From assembly GCA_946699065.1 (NCBI GenBank), contig CAMPDV010000119.1, forward strand, positions 310,001 through 374,000: a stretch of 64,000 bases of DNA. Direction: 5' to 3'. Shown here one piece after another: positions 25,371 to 38,600 of this stretch. Positions within the stretch are counted from its first letter, which is position 1. Each line of letters starts with the position of its first letter. Source of the DNA: Loxodes magnus. Its lineage: Eukaryota; Ciliophora; Karyorelictea; Loxodida; Loxodidae. The notes under the pieces were generated by a model. That model had not been told where the DNA came from, did no database searches, and saw nothing but the letters and a program-made list of their open reading frames with translations. A program made the translations under genes and the position numbers.

Positions 25371-26819
25371 ATGGCTCAACCACATTTCTAAAAAGGTGTA
25401 GCTCACTTTGAAGCTGGAAGGTTCTTAGAAGCTATAGAATGCTTTAATATGGCTATCGAAAATGAATTTAATTTTGTAGATGCTATATAGAAGAAAGCAA
25501 ACGCTCTTAAGTATTTAGATAGGCATGAAGAGGCAATAGAGTGCTATAATAAAATTATTAGCATTGAACCTAATAATGCCTTTGCATTTAATAGCTAAGG
25601 GCTATCTTTTAAAAATTTAGGGAAGTATCAAGAGGCAATTGAATGCTTCATTAAAGCTACTTAAATAAATCCCAATTATATTAACGCATACTTTAACTAA
25701 GGACTCGCACTTAATAGCCTAAATAGAAATGAAGAAGCAGTTGAAAGCTATAATAAAGCTATTGAATTAAATCCAAATTACGTTGATGCTTATCTAAACA
25801 AAGGAATGTCTCTTAGTAAATAAAATAAAAAAGAAGAAGCTAACGAATGCTATAGAAAGATAATTTAGCTTAGGCCTAATATTGTTAAGGAATATAATTA
25901 AATAGCAAAAGATCTTTTTTATTAAAGAAAACATTAAGAAGCTTTGGAGTATTATAATGTATCTATTAAACTTGATCCTAATATGGCTGACTCCTATTAT
26001 TGAAAAGCGCAAATACTTCGATAACTATAAAGAAGTGAAGAAGCAATAGAATATTACAAAAAGACTATTTAACTTAATCCAAAATAGATTAAAGCTTATG
26101 TATGATCAGGATTTTTACTGATTGATCTAGGCTTTTTTCAATAATCTATTGAAATTAATAATCAAGCTATTTAATAAAATCTTACTAACTATGATATCCT
26201 GATAAACATGGGTGTTGCTTTTGATAGAATGAGAGAACATGAAAAAGCTTTAGAGTTTTATGATAAAGCAATCGAGTTAAAACCAAACGAGGCCTTAGCC
26301 TACTTTAATAAAGGAGTTGCTTTTGCGAGCTTAGAAAATTTTTAATAATCTATTGAATGTTACAATATAACAATTGAAAAGAATCCTAATTATGCTTCCG
26401 CCTATAATAACAAAGCATTTTCTTATATTCAATTAAATTAAAACGAAGAAGCTGTTGAATTTTGTAGCAAAGCTATTGAAATTGATTCTAGTTTTCCAGA
26501 AGTATACGATACAAAAGGATTGGCTCTTAAAAATTTAGGCAAAAATGAAGAAGCAATACAATACTTTAATAAATCCCTTGAAATTAATCCATAATACGAC
26601 GAAGCATGAAACAATAAGGGAACAGCACTTTTTAACCTGGGATAAGTTGGAGAAGCTATTGCTTGTTATAATAAAGCCATTAAACTCAATTCGAATTATG
26701 CCGATGCTTATTTTAACAAAGGAATAGCATTAAAATAATTGAATAATTAACAAGAAGCACAAGAGAATCACGAAATAGCAATTAAGCTCAAACCTAAACT
26801 AGCATCACTAAATTTTTGA
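25371..26819 (+). CDS. All-TPR repeat protein
   Basis: 482 residues, ATG 25371 to TGA 26817-26819, no intron. Practically the whole chain is tetratricopeptide repeats of 34 residues, about 13-14 in a row, each with the typical pattern (for example EEAIECYNKIISIEPNN, KYQEAIECF, EEAVESYNKAIELNPNY). Tyr/Ala/Gly and Pro positions of the TPR consensus are kept throughout. It ends with the block IKLKPKLASLNF directly before the stop. TPR superhelices bind other proteins; without an extra domain the partner cannot be inferred. A frameshifted relative lies on the other strand at 52087-52960 with nearly the same carboxyl end, and the TPR part of the kinase-like gene at 46215-48971 is related. Two or three Trp positions are TGA. 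Confidence 0.92.
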
Positions 26820-28604
26820 ATCTGAAAGAAGTTAATTTAACTACCTATTTATAATTCTATTTCTTTAGTTAATAAAGCTTTAAAAAAGAAGACAAAGAGT
26901 CAATACTCTATAAATTCTAGGGTTATATAATAATAATTTCCTATTATCATATTTTAATATAAGGGAAAAGTATTGCTATTCAAATAGTTTATAATAAAGC
27001 TATATATTTATAAGGAAGCAGAAATGATTATTATGTAGGTACATTAGAAAAATTATAGACTATTAATTGAAATTATTATTATTATAACTTACATTAATTA
27101 AGTAGTTTACTTTATTTCCTTTATAACCTTATTATTAATTTTCTAGATCTAGAAACATTAGTTTGCATATAGTTTAAATATATTAATGAGATTTTAAATA
27201 GTTGATAAGATTTATAGTCATTTGCTATCGAAATGATATCATAAGAGTTTGGATAAAGAAAATACTTGATCTATATATTCTATTCTCAGTCAGCTATTTA
27301 ACTTGACTCTTAATTTATTAAACCATTTTATTAGAGAATAGCTTTATTTGGCAATATTTATAATCTTTTTTTATATTTAACCACAATATCAAATAAAGTG
27401 TTTACTAATTTGGAAAAACGGGAAGGTAATCTGATATTGGTTATAGATTAAAATAGATTTCTCATTGCACAAGATTATAATTTAAAATTATAGTTCTAAC
27501 ATTTTTAGAGTTGTATTATGTAGTAATAAGAGTATTAATGACTCTACTAAATATAATTATTTTTCCATCACAGAAAATGTATTTCTTTTATATTTATGAT
27601 GCTATTTCATCTCAACTAAGAAAATGATCCTGTAGCTTAGTTAATCAATATTCCTTGTAAATCTTATATAGAGAAGCTTTGATAATCTAGACATAAATCT
27701 GAACAAATTGCTTATAAAAGGAAATATTATAGTTCATTTTTTTATTTTTAAGCTTCATAAAACTTTTTCTTGCTCGTTTTATATATTAAATACACTTAAA
27801 CATGACTATAAACTATTTAAGCATCTATTAATTCATAGAGAAAGGCCTAATTTAAATTAAATCACTGTGCTATTATATTCTCAAAATCTAATTAGATAAA
27901 TATTAAGAAAGTGACAATATTATTAAATTAATATAAATATATATTCTAAAAACTCTTATTAGGAGATATGCAACTATTAGGCAAACAAGTGCTCATATTA
28001 TAAAAACAGCCTCTATTAAGCATTTTGTATTTTAGATGCTTTCTATCTATTTTAGTTAATCACTCTATTCCAATTTATAGTATAAGCCTTTCTAAGCAAC
28101 TTAGATATTTTAAAGATATTATTCTTAATTATTCTATAACTATTGCTAGCATCTCCATTATTAAACTACTTTAATTATCTTAAGTCTAAAATATCTTTAT
28201 GACGTTTAATCTTTAGTATAAGTCATCTTTGGTTTTGAAATGTTTTAGCATCAAAAAATTCAATAAGGAGACTTTAAAACAATTAGTAGAATAAAGATAT
28301 TAAAGAAATTAATAATAGAACTATCATAAGAGACTAGCAAAATATTATAGTAAGACAAATTATTCTATTTATATACTTAGCTAACTACTTGCATAATGAG
28401 TCTCAAAGCTAACTTTTAATAATAATAGTCAAAGGAAATGCCAATAATAAATGTAGAGATATATGAAACTCTGTATAGAAAGAAATAGTAAGATACTATA
28501 GTTCTTAAATATTTAATAAGTGTATAAATATTGTTTATCTATCAAACAAGTAAAAGGCTAAGCATTATGATAATTAATAAATTCTAAAATTAAAATCGTC
28601 ATAA
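26820..28604 (+). other. Probable coding stretch, gene structure unresolved
   Basis: Plus-strand sequence at 28250-28560 reads as a charged, non-random segment (for example SKEMPIINVEIYETLYRKK) and similar patches occur from about 27100. Frames change between patches, as expected from tiny introns, but I could not place them with confidence. No known domain seen. It resembles in style the unresolved stretch at 30725-31900 downstream of the transporter gene, so the two may be related. Confidence 0.35.
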
Positions 28605-30187
28605 ATGTCAAATTTAGACTAAGACGATAAAGAAGTGCCTTTAATTGGTAAGGAATAATCTTGAATGAAAGTCATTTGCAATCTTATAATTCAATCTATT
28701 CCTAGATGCTTTTAAAATTTATTCGTTTATTTGATTTTAGCACTAAACATTACAGCAGTTGCTCATACTGGAGATCCAAGCGAAGAAGATTATGTCAACA
28801 TACACGCTATTGGATTTGGAAATATGTGAATTGAGCTTACTGTTTTTGGCTTTTTAGCAGGATTAAATTTTGGAGCAGAATAAATATATAAAAGATATAA
28901 AGAGTTTGATCTGGACAATAAAATAGGATTATTTATTCAAAGAAATATTGTTGTACAAACTTTACTTTTCATGATAATCCTTAGCACTGCTTTCTCATTT
29001 GAATTCCTAATTTTCACAATTTCGGGGTTATAACAACTAGCTGAAAAGAGTTAATTCTATATTTCCACTCTACTATTTGGTCTATGATTCTTTATTGTTT
29101 TTGAAATTTTACGGTCTGCTCTATCTGCTTTGGAAAAGCACATTGCAAATCTTACTTTGTGCTTAGTTGGTACTTTGATGCAGTTTATTTTTCTGCTTAT
29201 AGCTTTATATACTTTTAATTTAATCTAGCTACTAGCAAATGGAGTGTGTAGTAGTGCTACATTTATCTGGCTTTTTATATCCTGCTTTGGTTCTATTAAA
29301 ATTAAAGGTTATTTCTAGAAAATCTGGCCTTACTGTGAATGCTGACCTATTCAATGTAATTGTACTTACCCTTGTAAAGGATACTGAATATTGATAGAGA
29401 TAACACTTCAATCTGCTATTTTCCATTTATTGATTTTCCTAAGCTTTGAAGGCCTTCATTTTATTGCTTTGTACTTTGCATCTCCGATAGAAAGAAGTGC
29501 TTTTTGCATTTTACTAGCGTTATTTCTACTGCTCTATTTGTTTACTCTAGGAATAACTTAAACTTGCCATAATTTAACCTACGAAGTAATGATTCAGCAA
29601 GATTTAATCTCAGCAAAAAAGTTAATAAAAGGGAGTATTAGTTTAGTAGCAATTATTAGCTTATGCTTAGCTATTTTGGTATTCAGTGCAAGTCCCGTCT
29701 TACTGATGCTCTTTACAGTGGTAATTTTTTATTATAGGATGAAACTCTTAAAAGCTATATATAAAGTAGCATTTATCTTATGCTTATCTACTATGTAGTT
29801 TTCAGCATTCTGACAGTAATGCTGTATAACTTAAGAGCTATTTAAATTAAAAGCTCAGCATTTATAATCCTAATTTTCTCGCAGATTCTATTAGGATATG
29901 GATTATCTTTAATATTAGGGTTAGCTGTAGGAATGAATAACGACGGCATATTTTTAAGCTAGATAATAACTTCTCTGCTAAGTATATTTTTAGCTTGGAA
30001 AATTATAAACTACTTTTGTGAGTCTGTTGATAGGAACTTTGCTGAGAGGGAATATAATTAACTTAATCTAAAAATGTAATTTTATTAACTCTCTAATCTT
30101 CTGTCATCTCTCTTTTACTTCTTTTAGTCTAATTCTTCTCTCTATTTATCTTTTTAGGCTTAAAGAATTTGCAACTTAGAGCAGTGA
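28605..30187 (+). CDS. MATE-family multidrug/toxin extrusion transporter
   Basis: Exons 28605-29720 and 29738-30187, about 521 residues, joined by a 17-nt intron. The chain has about twelve hydrophobic segments in two halves, with MATE-like features: GFGNMWIELTVFGFLAGLN in the first bundle, a short helix set around LRSALSALEK, and in the second half FTVDETLKSYIQ, ILLGYGLSLILGLAVGMNNDG, matching the family's GxG-rich helix. MATE proteins export organic cations or xenobiotics using H+ or Na+ gradients. Odd feature: a five-cysteine loop between the halves (Cys 244, 246, 251, 253, 257). The 3' end is uncertain: unspliced, the stop is TGA 30185-30187; alternatively an 82-nt pyrimidine-rich GT...AG segment at 30076-30157 would extend the protein into downstream coding-like sequence. 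Confidence 0.8.
29721..29737 (+). other. 17-nt intron in MATE gene
   Basis: GTAATTTTTTATTATAG. Only with this removed do the last MATE helices stay in frame (GTG|GAT). Confidence 0.8.
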
Positions 30188-30206
30188 AATCACTTCAGAT
30201 AAAAGC

Positions 30207-30728
30207 ATGAATATCAGTAAAAGAGAAGTGCTAATTAAATAAAGCAACAATAATCAAAATAACTATTAACAAGAGTAAATAATAGCTCTTATTACTTAAA
30301 CTCTTAACTCTATTAAGCAAGTTTGCCTTACTCTTGCTTATTTAAACTTTGTAGATTTCCAAAAGAATAAGGAAAATCTATAATTATAAATAGCAAACTT
30401 GTAATCTAAATAGATTGCTTATAAATAGATATTTGCAGCATTTTAAAAATAAATGGCTTCTATTGCTGAAAACTACCTTTTCTTTATTCTTTTAATTGAT
30501 ATTTACCTTTTAACTTAAAATAGCATTTAACATCTAATGCAATAATAATTGTTTTCCTTACTTTTATTACATTTAAATCTATTTTCTTGGGGATTATTTT
30601 TAAGAGAGCAAGTAGAAGCTTTAGCTTACTATAATTGTATGCTAAGCTTAAAATAGGTGATAAAAATAAAGCATTTATTAAAGATCTTAGTAAAGAATAT
30701 AATTAAGGGATATTAAAGAAACTAATGA
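30207..30728 (+). CDS. Hypothetical small membrane/coiled-coil protein
   Basis: ATG 30207 to TGA 30726-30728, 173 residues in one frame. The first half is Gln/Asn/Lys-rich with coiled-coil character (KNKENLQLQIANLQ); the second half has hydrophobic stretches (YLFFILLIDIYLL, LFSLLLLHLNLF). It could be a separate gene, the 3' exon of the MATE gene through the 82-nt candidate intron, or the 5' part of the downstream unresolved region. No family recognised. Confidence 0.35.
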
Positions 30729-31900
30729 TATATAGGTACAAATAAGACTAATTATTTAGAGTTAAAAATTCATAAATAGAGATACTTAAGATATTTGCTT
30801 TAGATTCAAACATTTAGAGATAAAATATATTTGAAAGCTTATAAAAATAATAATAATTCAAACTATTAATCATATCATAAACACCTAAGAAATTATTTAA
30901 TATAGCACTATCTTAAAAGATCACTATATCATAGTAATACTTACCACACACTATTCTATCTGTCTTGATTGCTTAATAAAGATAAAATCAAATTAATCTG
31001 ATTAAAATTTTCGTGAGATTTCCATTTAATTACTTAGATTATAAAACTTGCTCCTTTTACTTTTTCCAACTCTATAAAATAAAAATAATGCAGTTTAAGG
31101 TGTTAGATTATTATTAATAGATAATATAGGAAAGATATAAATCAGATAAATAGAAGCTAAAGCTAAACTACATTTCTTGGAAGAGATTATTTATATTTAT
31201 CATAGTAATTAATTTAAGCTTTACCTTATGACTTTTAAGAAGTGGCAGATATTTTATCTGTGATTAAGAAAGAGATTAAATAAGTAAGATATACTAACTC
31301 TTGTGAAAATGTACTTAGAAATACTCAAATTAATTATAACTTTAATCTACCTCTAAAACATTTAAGTTAAGTATTATAAAGCTTAGCTTTAAGATATTTT
31401 GAAATATTCATTTATAATTATTTTGTCTTTAATGATAGTGGCGATAATATGCTATGTCGTATATTATGCGTATCTTTATAGTCAAGTGCTGAATAATATG
31501 GGAAAATTAGAAGCTTAAAAGAATATCAGACGAGATTTAAAAATTTAACAGTCATTTTAAAATAAAAAGCAAATGTTTTAATTATGGATATATAAATTTC
31601 CTTTATTATAGAGCTACTTGAATATCTATTAGAGACTGAACAAATCTTAATTACTAAATTTTACTATTGCATTTCCTTCTAAAAGCATTCTTAATATTAT
31701 AAAGATTAAATCTTAGCTTTCTACTTTAAATAAGTTGATCTATATATAATTGCTTAAAGCAAAGAAAAGCTTTTTGTATTAGCATTAAGATTTTAATATC
31801 TAGATTTAAACTTATAGATAAATATCTTTTATCTGACATAAAAATTAAATCAAATCTTATAAGAAGGTTAAAGATTGCCTTATAAAATTAAAAGCAAGAA
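30725..31900 (+). other. Probable coding stretch, gene structure unresolved
   Basis: Plus-strand frames with convincing composition occur at 30725-31260 (ends in a predicted membrane helix, IFIIVINLSFTLWLL) and, in another frame, at 31510-31800 (for example IELLEYLLETEQILITKFYY). The frame switch implies introns I could not place. No domain identified. Confidence 0.35.
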
Positions 31901-32614
31901 AAATAACCTTCTTATATATCTTTAAGTATAAAAAGCATCCAAAGTTCTTTTTATAATAGTTAAGTAGAGGAAACTTTAATAGTTTTTAAATTTTTTTGAT
32001 ATTTTCTTTCACAAATCAAGTATCTATTTTATAATTTCCATCATTTAAACTAGACAATCATTTATATAAGAAAGGAGACTTTTTACATTTATTGTGTAGT
32101 TTTTTACCCCTCTCATGTCTTTTATTTTTTTAAGATTGTATCCCTTAAATATACTTATATCTTTAATTCTATCTATTTTGATTCTCAAGAGTTTCTCATA
32201 TTTGAAGTTAAACATAGAGGATGAACCTTTTATTTTCTTAAGTATAGACTGTATATAAATAAAGATACATTATATATTTTAAGCCTAGGGAATAACCAGA
32301 ATAAGAGTATAAATAAGTTTTGATTGATAAAATTGAATCTAAATTTGCTTGACTTCCTTCTTAATTTAGTTCGACTTAAATATTTATAATAAGGAATTAA
32401 ACTAATTTTACATTCATATAATTGGCTTAATAAATACCAGTGCCTCATAAATTGTTTCAATTCTTGAATGTTTGAGCTTATAAATATTTTTGCTCCAAAG
32501 TATGCTTATATGATATATATAACTCAGAAAAGGTTAATTTAAATTAATGGAATAGTAAATATAAGATTAAGAATGTAAAGCTTTTCAATAATTATTGAAT
32601 TAAAAAGAAGTTTC
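31901..32614. other. AT-rich intergenic region
   Basis: About 0.7 kb before the 3' end of the calcium-channel gene; nothing supportable on either strand. Confidence 0.45.
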
Positions 32615-35600
32615 TCACTAATCATCCTATCCCTCTCTTGCCATTACTTTTTCCAATTCTAAGCTTTTATTTATTGGAACACACTTAATGAATTCATTGG
32701 ATTTTATAAGTCTGTAAATGTAGGATTCCATTCCGTTCATTTATCCATAGTCTTTTTTCATGATGTGCATTTACAGTCATACATAATAATCTAAGTTGTG
32801 TTCTTTACTTGTGTGCTCTTCGAAAGAAAGGCCATACCTTTCAAATCTCTCCCTTCCTTCACAACATATGAAGCACTTGCTATTCTTATCATCATTGAGT
32901 GCCTCTACTTTACCTCTTAATTCTGAGAAAGTATCAATAATAACTCCACTGATGATTGCTGTTGTGATGAGATTTATAAGTAAGATGTACATGAAATTAA
33001 AGCTAAGCATTGAATAATTCTCCTGAATATCTAAATTATAATCTGCAAATTCAGGAGAATTTACCCAACCTAAATCGAAATGCTACCTGAAGCAAGAATA
33101 AAGACTTTCACATGTGGGATCAGTTTCAGCAAAATTATATAACTCAAACATATTAGTAAAATAGGCTCAGCCTGTAAACCAATATAGGAAAATGATAGTC
33201 ATCGCAAGAGAAGCCACTACTTTGTCTATGTTCTAGAAAATGCTTTTTATAACACTCATCATGATTTAGTTCTCTATAATGCATATCACTAAAGTAAGCA
33301 TCATATAAGGTTTACTCCATATTCCGACTGTGCATACTACATTCATAAAGAATTTGTACTAGAAATTTACTTTAAATAAAGTATTCTATATATACAGGTA
33401 GATCACTCCAGATTTCGAAGTTGGCATCTTAATATCACCTTCTTCAAGTCCACTTTGTGTGTCTCTGTAATCAACATATGTTTCTAGGATTAGCTAGTTC
33501 ATCATAAACGTAGCAGAAAATATTTATAATAAAGTGTAAATTATGCCTATGAAAAACGAGTAAAACCAATCTGGCACTTAGTTTCTCTTTTCTCCAAAAA
33601 TGAATCCAATATTAATTAAAATAGCTAATATTTGTAAGCCTTTAAGTTGCATTTCTCTTTTCTAAGCTATTTTATAAATTATCTTATAAATAAGTCCTTT
33701 GTTTTTCCATTCCTCAATTGTTCCTAAGTGGTCTATTAAAATTATTAGTCTTTCGCTTACTTCTATAAACTAACTAATTTTTTATTCAGGGTTATCTCTC
33801 TCAATTTCATCTAGCAGTTCATTTTTACTTCTTTATAAGAAAGGATGGCTATAGTACTAAATGTTCTTAATTGCCTTAGGGAAGTACATTATTCTTAGCT
33901 ATTCATTTACGTCTAAAATCTCTATTTTGACTACATAATTTCCTACATCTCAATTGTATTACTACAAAAACGCGTTAATTTTCCCCTCTTTTATATTATA
34001 TTTAGGATCTAAGTTATCAGCCATCTATATCAAAAGGACATAATATAGATAGATAATTTACTTCCTCTAAATATCCGATTCATCTGGGTAATCTCTTTCT
34101 TGCATTAAATGGAAATGCATATTTGAAATTAAAAGGTCTACTCCAAGTTTTTCATATAGATATTGAATTACTACGTCATTTGATTGAGTTCTTCCTTCAA
34201 TCATAGCATTCAAAAATTCTAATATATGAAATTCAGTTTTGAAGCTAACTACTCTTTTTATCTCGCTCTATCCAACAGTATCTATTAGTAATGGAGTTAT
34301 CTGCCATCCTTTCTTAGGATCTAATTAAAATTAAGAAAATTCCCAAGACTAAGAATTTTCAGATAAAGCCTGGATTTTTTCATAGTAATCAGTTTGTCAT
34401 CCAATAATTTCATAGTTTTAGAACATTCAATGGTTGATTTAGAGTCTCTACTTAAACTACAATGCTGTGAAAAATTCTAGCAATTAGCTTATATTGTCAC
34501 AAACATTTGCCTACATTAGTTCAAGCTAGTTAGATTCACATGGTCCTTAGACTATTTCTGTTAGTGTTGAGAAAATTTATTAAATCGTTAAATCTTCAAA
34601 TTGATGCCAATTTTCATCAGTAATTGAATAAGGTACAAGAGATTTATCTCCTAGCCTTTCCCAATCTAAAAATCGAATACTTTTCTTATCGTTAGTCGGC
34701 ATTTTAAAATCAAATACTCTTTAAACATAAGGATCTGATTCGCTGAAATCTCTATATTCGAAAAAAGTGCTCAATTTTTGTACCTAAAATAGAGCGAAAA
34801 GAGATAAACATTCTGTCAAATTTACTGAGACTCCTTAATCACTTTATTTCTGCAAAAAGTTCTAAGCCCTGAAATTATGTCCTTCACAAAGATTTTTAAT
34901 AAACATCAGAATGTTAATTAAAAAGTCTTAGCAGTAAGCATATTATTTTCTCCAATTATTTCTCATTTCTTCGTCTTCCATATTCCATCGCTCTATTTGT
35001 CCTTTGCTCGCATCAATCCAAACATTGAACATTCCTCCTATAGTGCTAAATAGGTTCTCTGATTTAATTTTCTATCCCAATATTATAAGATCTTCATATG
35101 GTTATGGAGCGATGCTTGAAGTCATATAGTCAAATTAAGAAATATATTAGGATTTTTGATACTCAGTTATAAATTTTTCTTGAAGGGCAGTGTTTTCCTA
35201 TAGAAGCATACCAACAAACCACAGAGTATCGTTTGGAGTTGATCTCTATGTTTCTCCTTACTTCCAGTATTTTGTGTAGTTCTATTCGACGAGTGGTAAG
35301 ATCGAAATAACATACTGAAATATAGGCTATGCAAGCAATCCAAAAGCTTCTTTGTTACATATGAACTCAGTGTTTTCTGATAGAAATTTATTTAAGTCTT
35401 TCCTATTCTCATCTTCCCAGGAATCTTTGCAGCAAAGAGCTAGAGAAATAAATGTTCTCATAAAGGGTATATGGTATTGCTACTCTATTTCAAATTTAAA
35501 CAGAAAAGATTGACTCATAAAAATGTTAGAAATTAGATCTCTTCCATAGTTTATGTATTATAGGTAATCTGGATGGTCTTTCAGTTTTTCTTTCCTCAAT

Positions 35601-38600
35601 ACTTTTCTTACTTTTTATTTCAGTACACCCATTACATTATCATCAGAATCAATAACACCATAATTGTTCTAGTAAACGCTTTCAACAAAATCTCTAAAAA
35701 GCAGCATTCCTTAGTATTGTCCTACATATTTTTGCTCGTATCCAAGTGCTTTTTGCAAACTCTCACAAAGAGCAAAGTTAAGTTGGTTTCTTTAGCCTTT
35801 TAACGGTTGTTTCTAGGAAGCAATACCCTTTCCTTAAGAATTTTGATTGATAACTAAGGGAATCATTATAGAATCCCTTCAGAAGTCCAAGCATATTTTA
35901 TCTAACAACTCATGGATTCAATCATCAAGCCTGTTTAAGTTTTGAAAATTTGGAGTTATGAAGTCTGCATGGTCTTTTGGTATTTTATCGAACTTCTATT
36001 TAAATAATTTTCTTCTGTCTTTAAGTCATTTACTCTCTTCTTTGTTAAAGACAACTTATCCTCAAAGTTTAGAATTATCGAATGCCTAATCCAAGAATTT
36101 CAGAGTTATATCTCTTCTTTTATAATGGCTAAACACGTTCAAATTCCAAATTTGTGCTATTTCGAGAGTAATTTTGTAAATACTACTAACCATTTACTCC
36201 TAAATATGTTCTGGGATTACTTTTTCCATCAAAGGCATCATTGCCTCTTTTTCAACACAGAATTTCGACATCTTTTAAAAAATTTGATAGATCATAGGAA
36301 TGCAGCATTCGAAAATGATTCTAGATTAGATATTTAATTCTCTTGTCAAATCTTCGAACTCATAAATGGGATAGTTCTTTGTGTATAGATTCTTTATTAG
36401 TTTGTTCTAAGTAGCCTTCATTTATTCCAGGTAGTCTATTACGCATTTTTTTATTGACAGTATGCTAACTGCTTCATTTTTAAACATATGTATCACTGAA
36501 AGCTTATTAGATAATACTTCGTCCTACTCCCATAATAATTAAGCATAGACGAAAAAGGGCTCTTTGATCTGCATGATTATTTAAGGATCTGCTAGAATAT
36601 CAACCACTTAATCAGGCTTTAGTATCTTTAAAGCGTATTTCCTCATTTCTTATAGCTCAGAAAGTCAGAATTCATCCTGAGTATTTAATATTGGAGTTAT
36701 CAGGTTTGCGAATAAATGGATTAGATTAAGATGAAACTTCAGTAGACTATTATGCTTTATTTTCTTTGATTAAATGGCTAACTTTTTAAACTTTTCTAGT
36801 TTATAAACTTTGTTTATTCCTTACTGTTCGAGGAATAAGAAGTTATTCAAAGCAAATTCATTCTCTAGATAGCGAATCAATAGTTTATAGATTTTAACCC
36901 TTGAATCTGCCTTGTTTGAAACATATAGCAATGAGCTAATAAATTCCAATAGATCACAAGGATACACCCAATGTTCATAACTTATTCCTTCTATTGGCTG
37001 GGGTTGTAAAAATGGAAGTAATTGAGAGAGATCTTCCCCTCCAAGATACATTTTTCGCTCAGGTAGAGTTCGAACTAACTCTCTTATAACTCTGAAAGCA
37101 GAATGATGAAGTTTAGGATTTAAGCTATGTCTTCATAGAACATCGAATACTGTATCTCCAAGTAAATCAACTGTGTATTTAGCTGTATTTTCGTTCGCGT
37201 ATACAAACCAGTACCAAAACTCGTAGATATTTGTGATCATCTATAGAAAGGCAGGTTCCTTTTCGATTCTGCTTTCTACTTTCTCATTTTTGCATCAGTT
37301 GAGAAGTAATTTTAGAAACTCAGGGAACTATTTAATCCATCTTTGCTAACTACTTTAAAGATACTCTCCATATTTTATAAATGGCTCCTTTTGTATAAAC
37401 AAACAGCAAGAATTTGCCTCAGCAGAAGAGATAGTCCATCTTTAGCATTTTGTGCATTTGTAGAGCTCCATTTCCTGGAAGAATTCATCAATCACTCCAG
37501 GTGGACCTTCTTTATTTGGTGCTTAAAGAAGGTGGCGATTGATCATATTAAAGTCATAATTATCAAAGTCTATTATGTTTTTCTCCAAAGTTTCATAGAT
37601 AAGAGAAATCAAATTTTTGATTCGAATAAACTGAACATACTCTTCAAAACTAAGTAAAGGAATTGCTTATGAAGAGGCTTCACAACTGTAATGAGTTTCT
37701 TCAAGAATATATTGTAGTAGGTTTTAGGAAATGATTTGAAGACCTACATTCTTATAAGTTTTGCAGTCTAATATTGCTTATATTAGTAAATCTTAATGAA
37801 CTTAGCCTGCTTACCCTAGGTAAAACATAGATAATTAAGTCTTCCTTTATTCAATTTTATGTTTCAATTTAAAAAGTTCTTTCTCATTTTTAGGCTAAAA
37901 TTTCAAGCATGCTTGGTTTTTACAGAGCTCTGCTATTTCTTCAACTCTTGGAATAGAAATATCCTCCAAAATTTCTATTTCATGGCTTTGCAGCGTAACT
38001 TCCTTAATAAAGTAGCTTTAAAGTGAGGAACGAGTTCAGTCAATGACAATCTGGAACATGTTCAAGAAGTTTCGTTCATAGAGAGCTTTGATTAAAGCAA
38101 ATGCTTCTATCTAAGCATGGACTGATACTTTAGATTCTTGCGATTTTTCAGAGTATTATGATATGAGTTCATCAACATCATTCTTGTTAATGTTTTCATT
38201 TATATACCTAGGCTATGCTGCGATAAGTTTTTCAGTTATGATTTGCTTTAATTTTTTTAGGTAATTAGAGTTGTTTATTTTATTATCATCAGATTCTTAT
38301 TCTTTTTACTATTTCAAAGATATATTCTACATACCTTTATTTGAAAATATATTATCCTCTATTATCTCTTCGGAAGTCTCTAATTATACTTTATATTAGT
38401 TTGGATCAAGTCTCACTAACTGTTCCTGAGAGAGCTGGGAAAATAGGAAGTCATTGTAATCATTAGAGAAGTAATTCTTATTTATTAATTGCTTTACAAC
38501 AGACATTATGAAAGCGTTATATTGAATAATACTGTAATCTTTATCTGCTGAAATATCCAATTCCTATATTGAGGATGAAAGCCATTCACTCAGCTACTTT

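Noticed and set aside
37343..37657. 104-residue plus-strand ORF
   Set aside because: Antisense to the continuous IP3-receptor frame.
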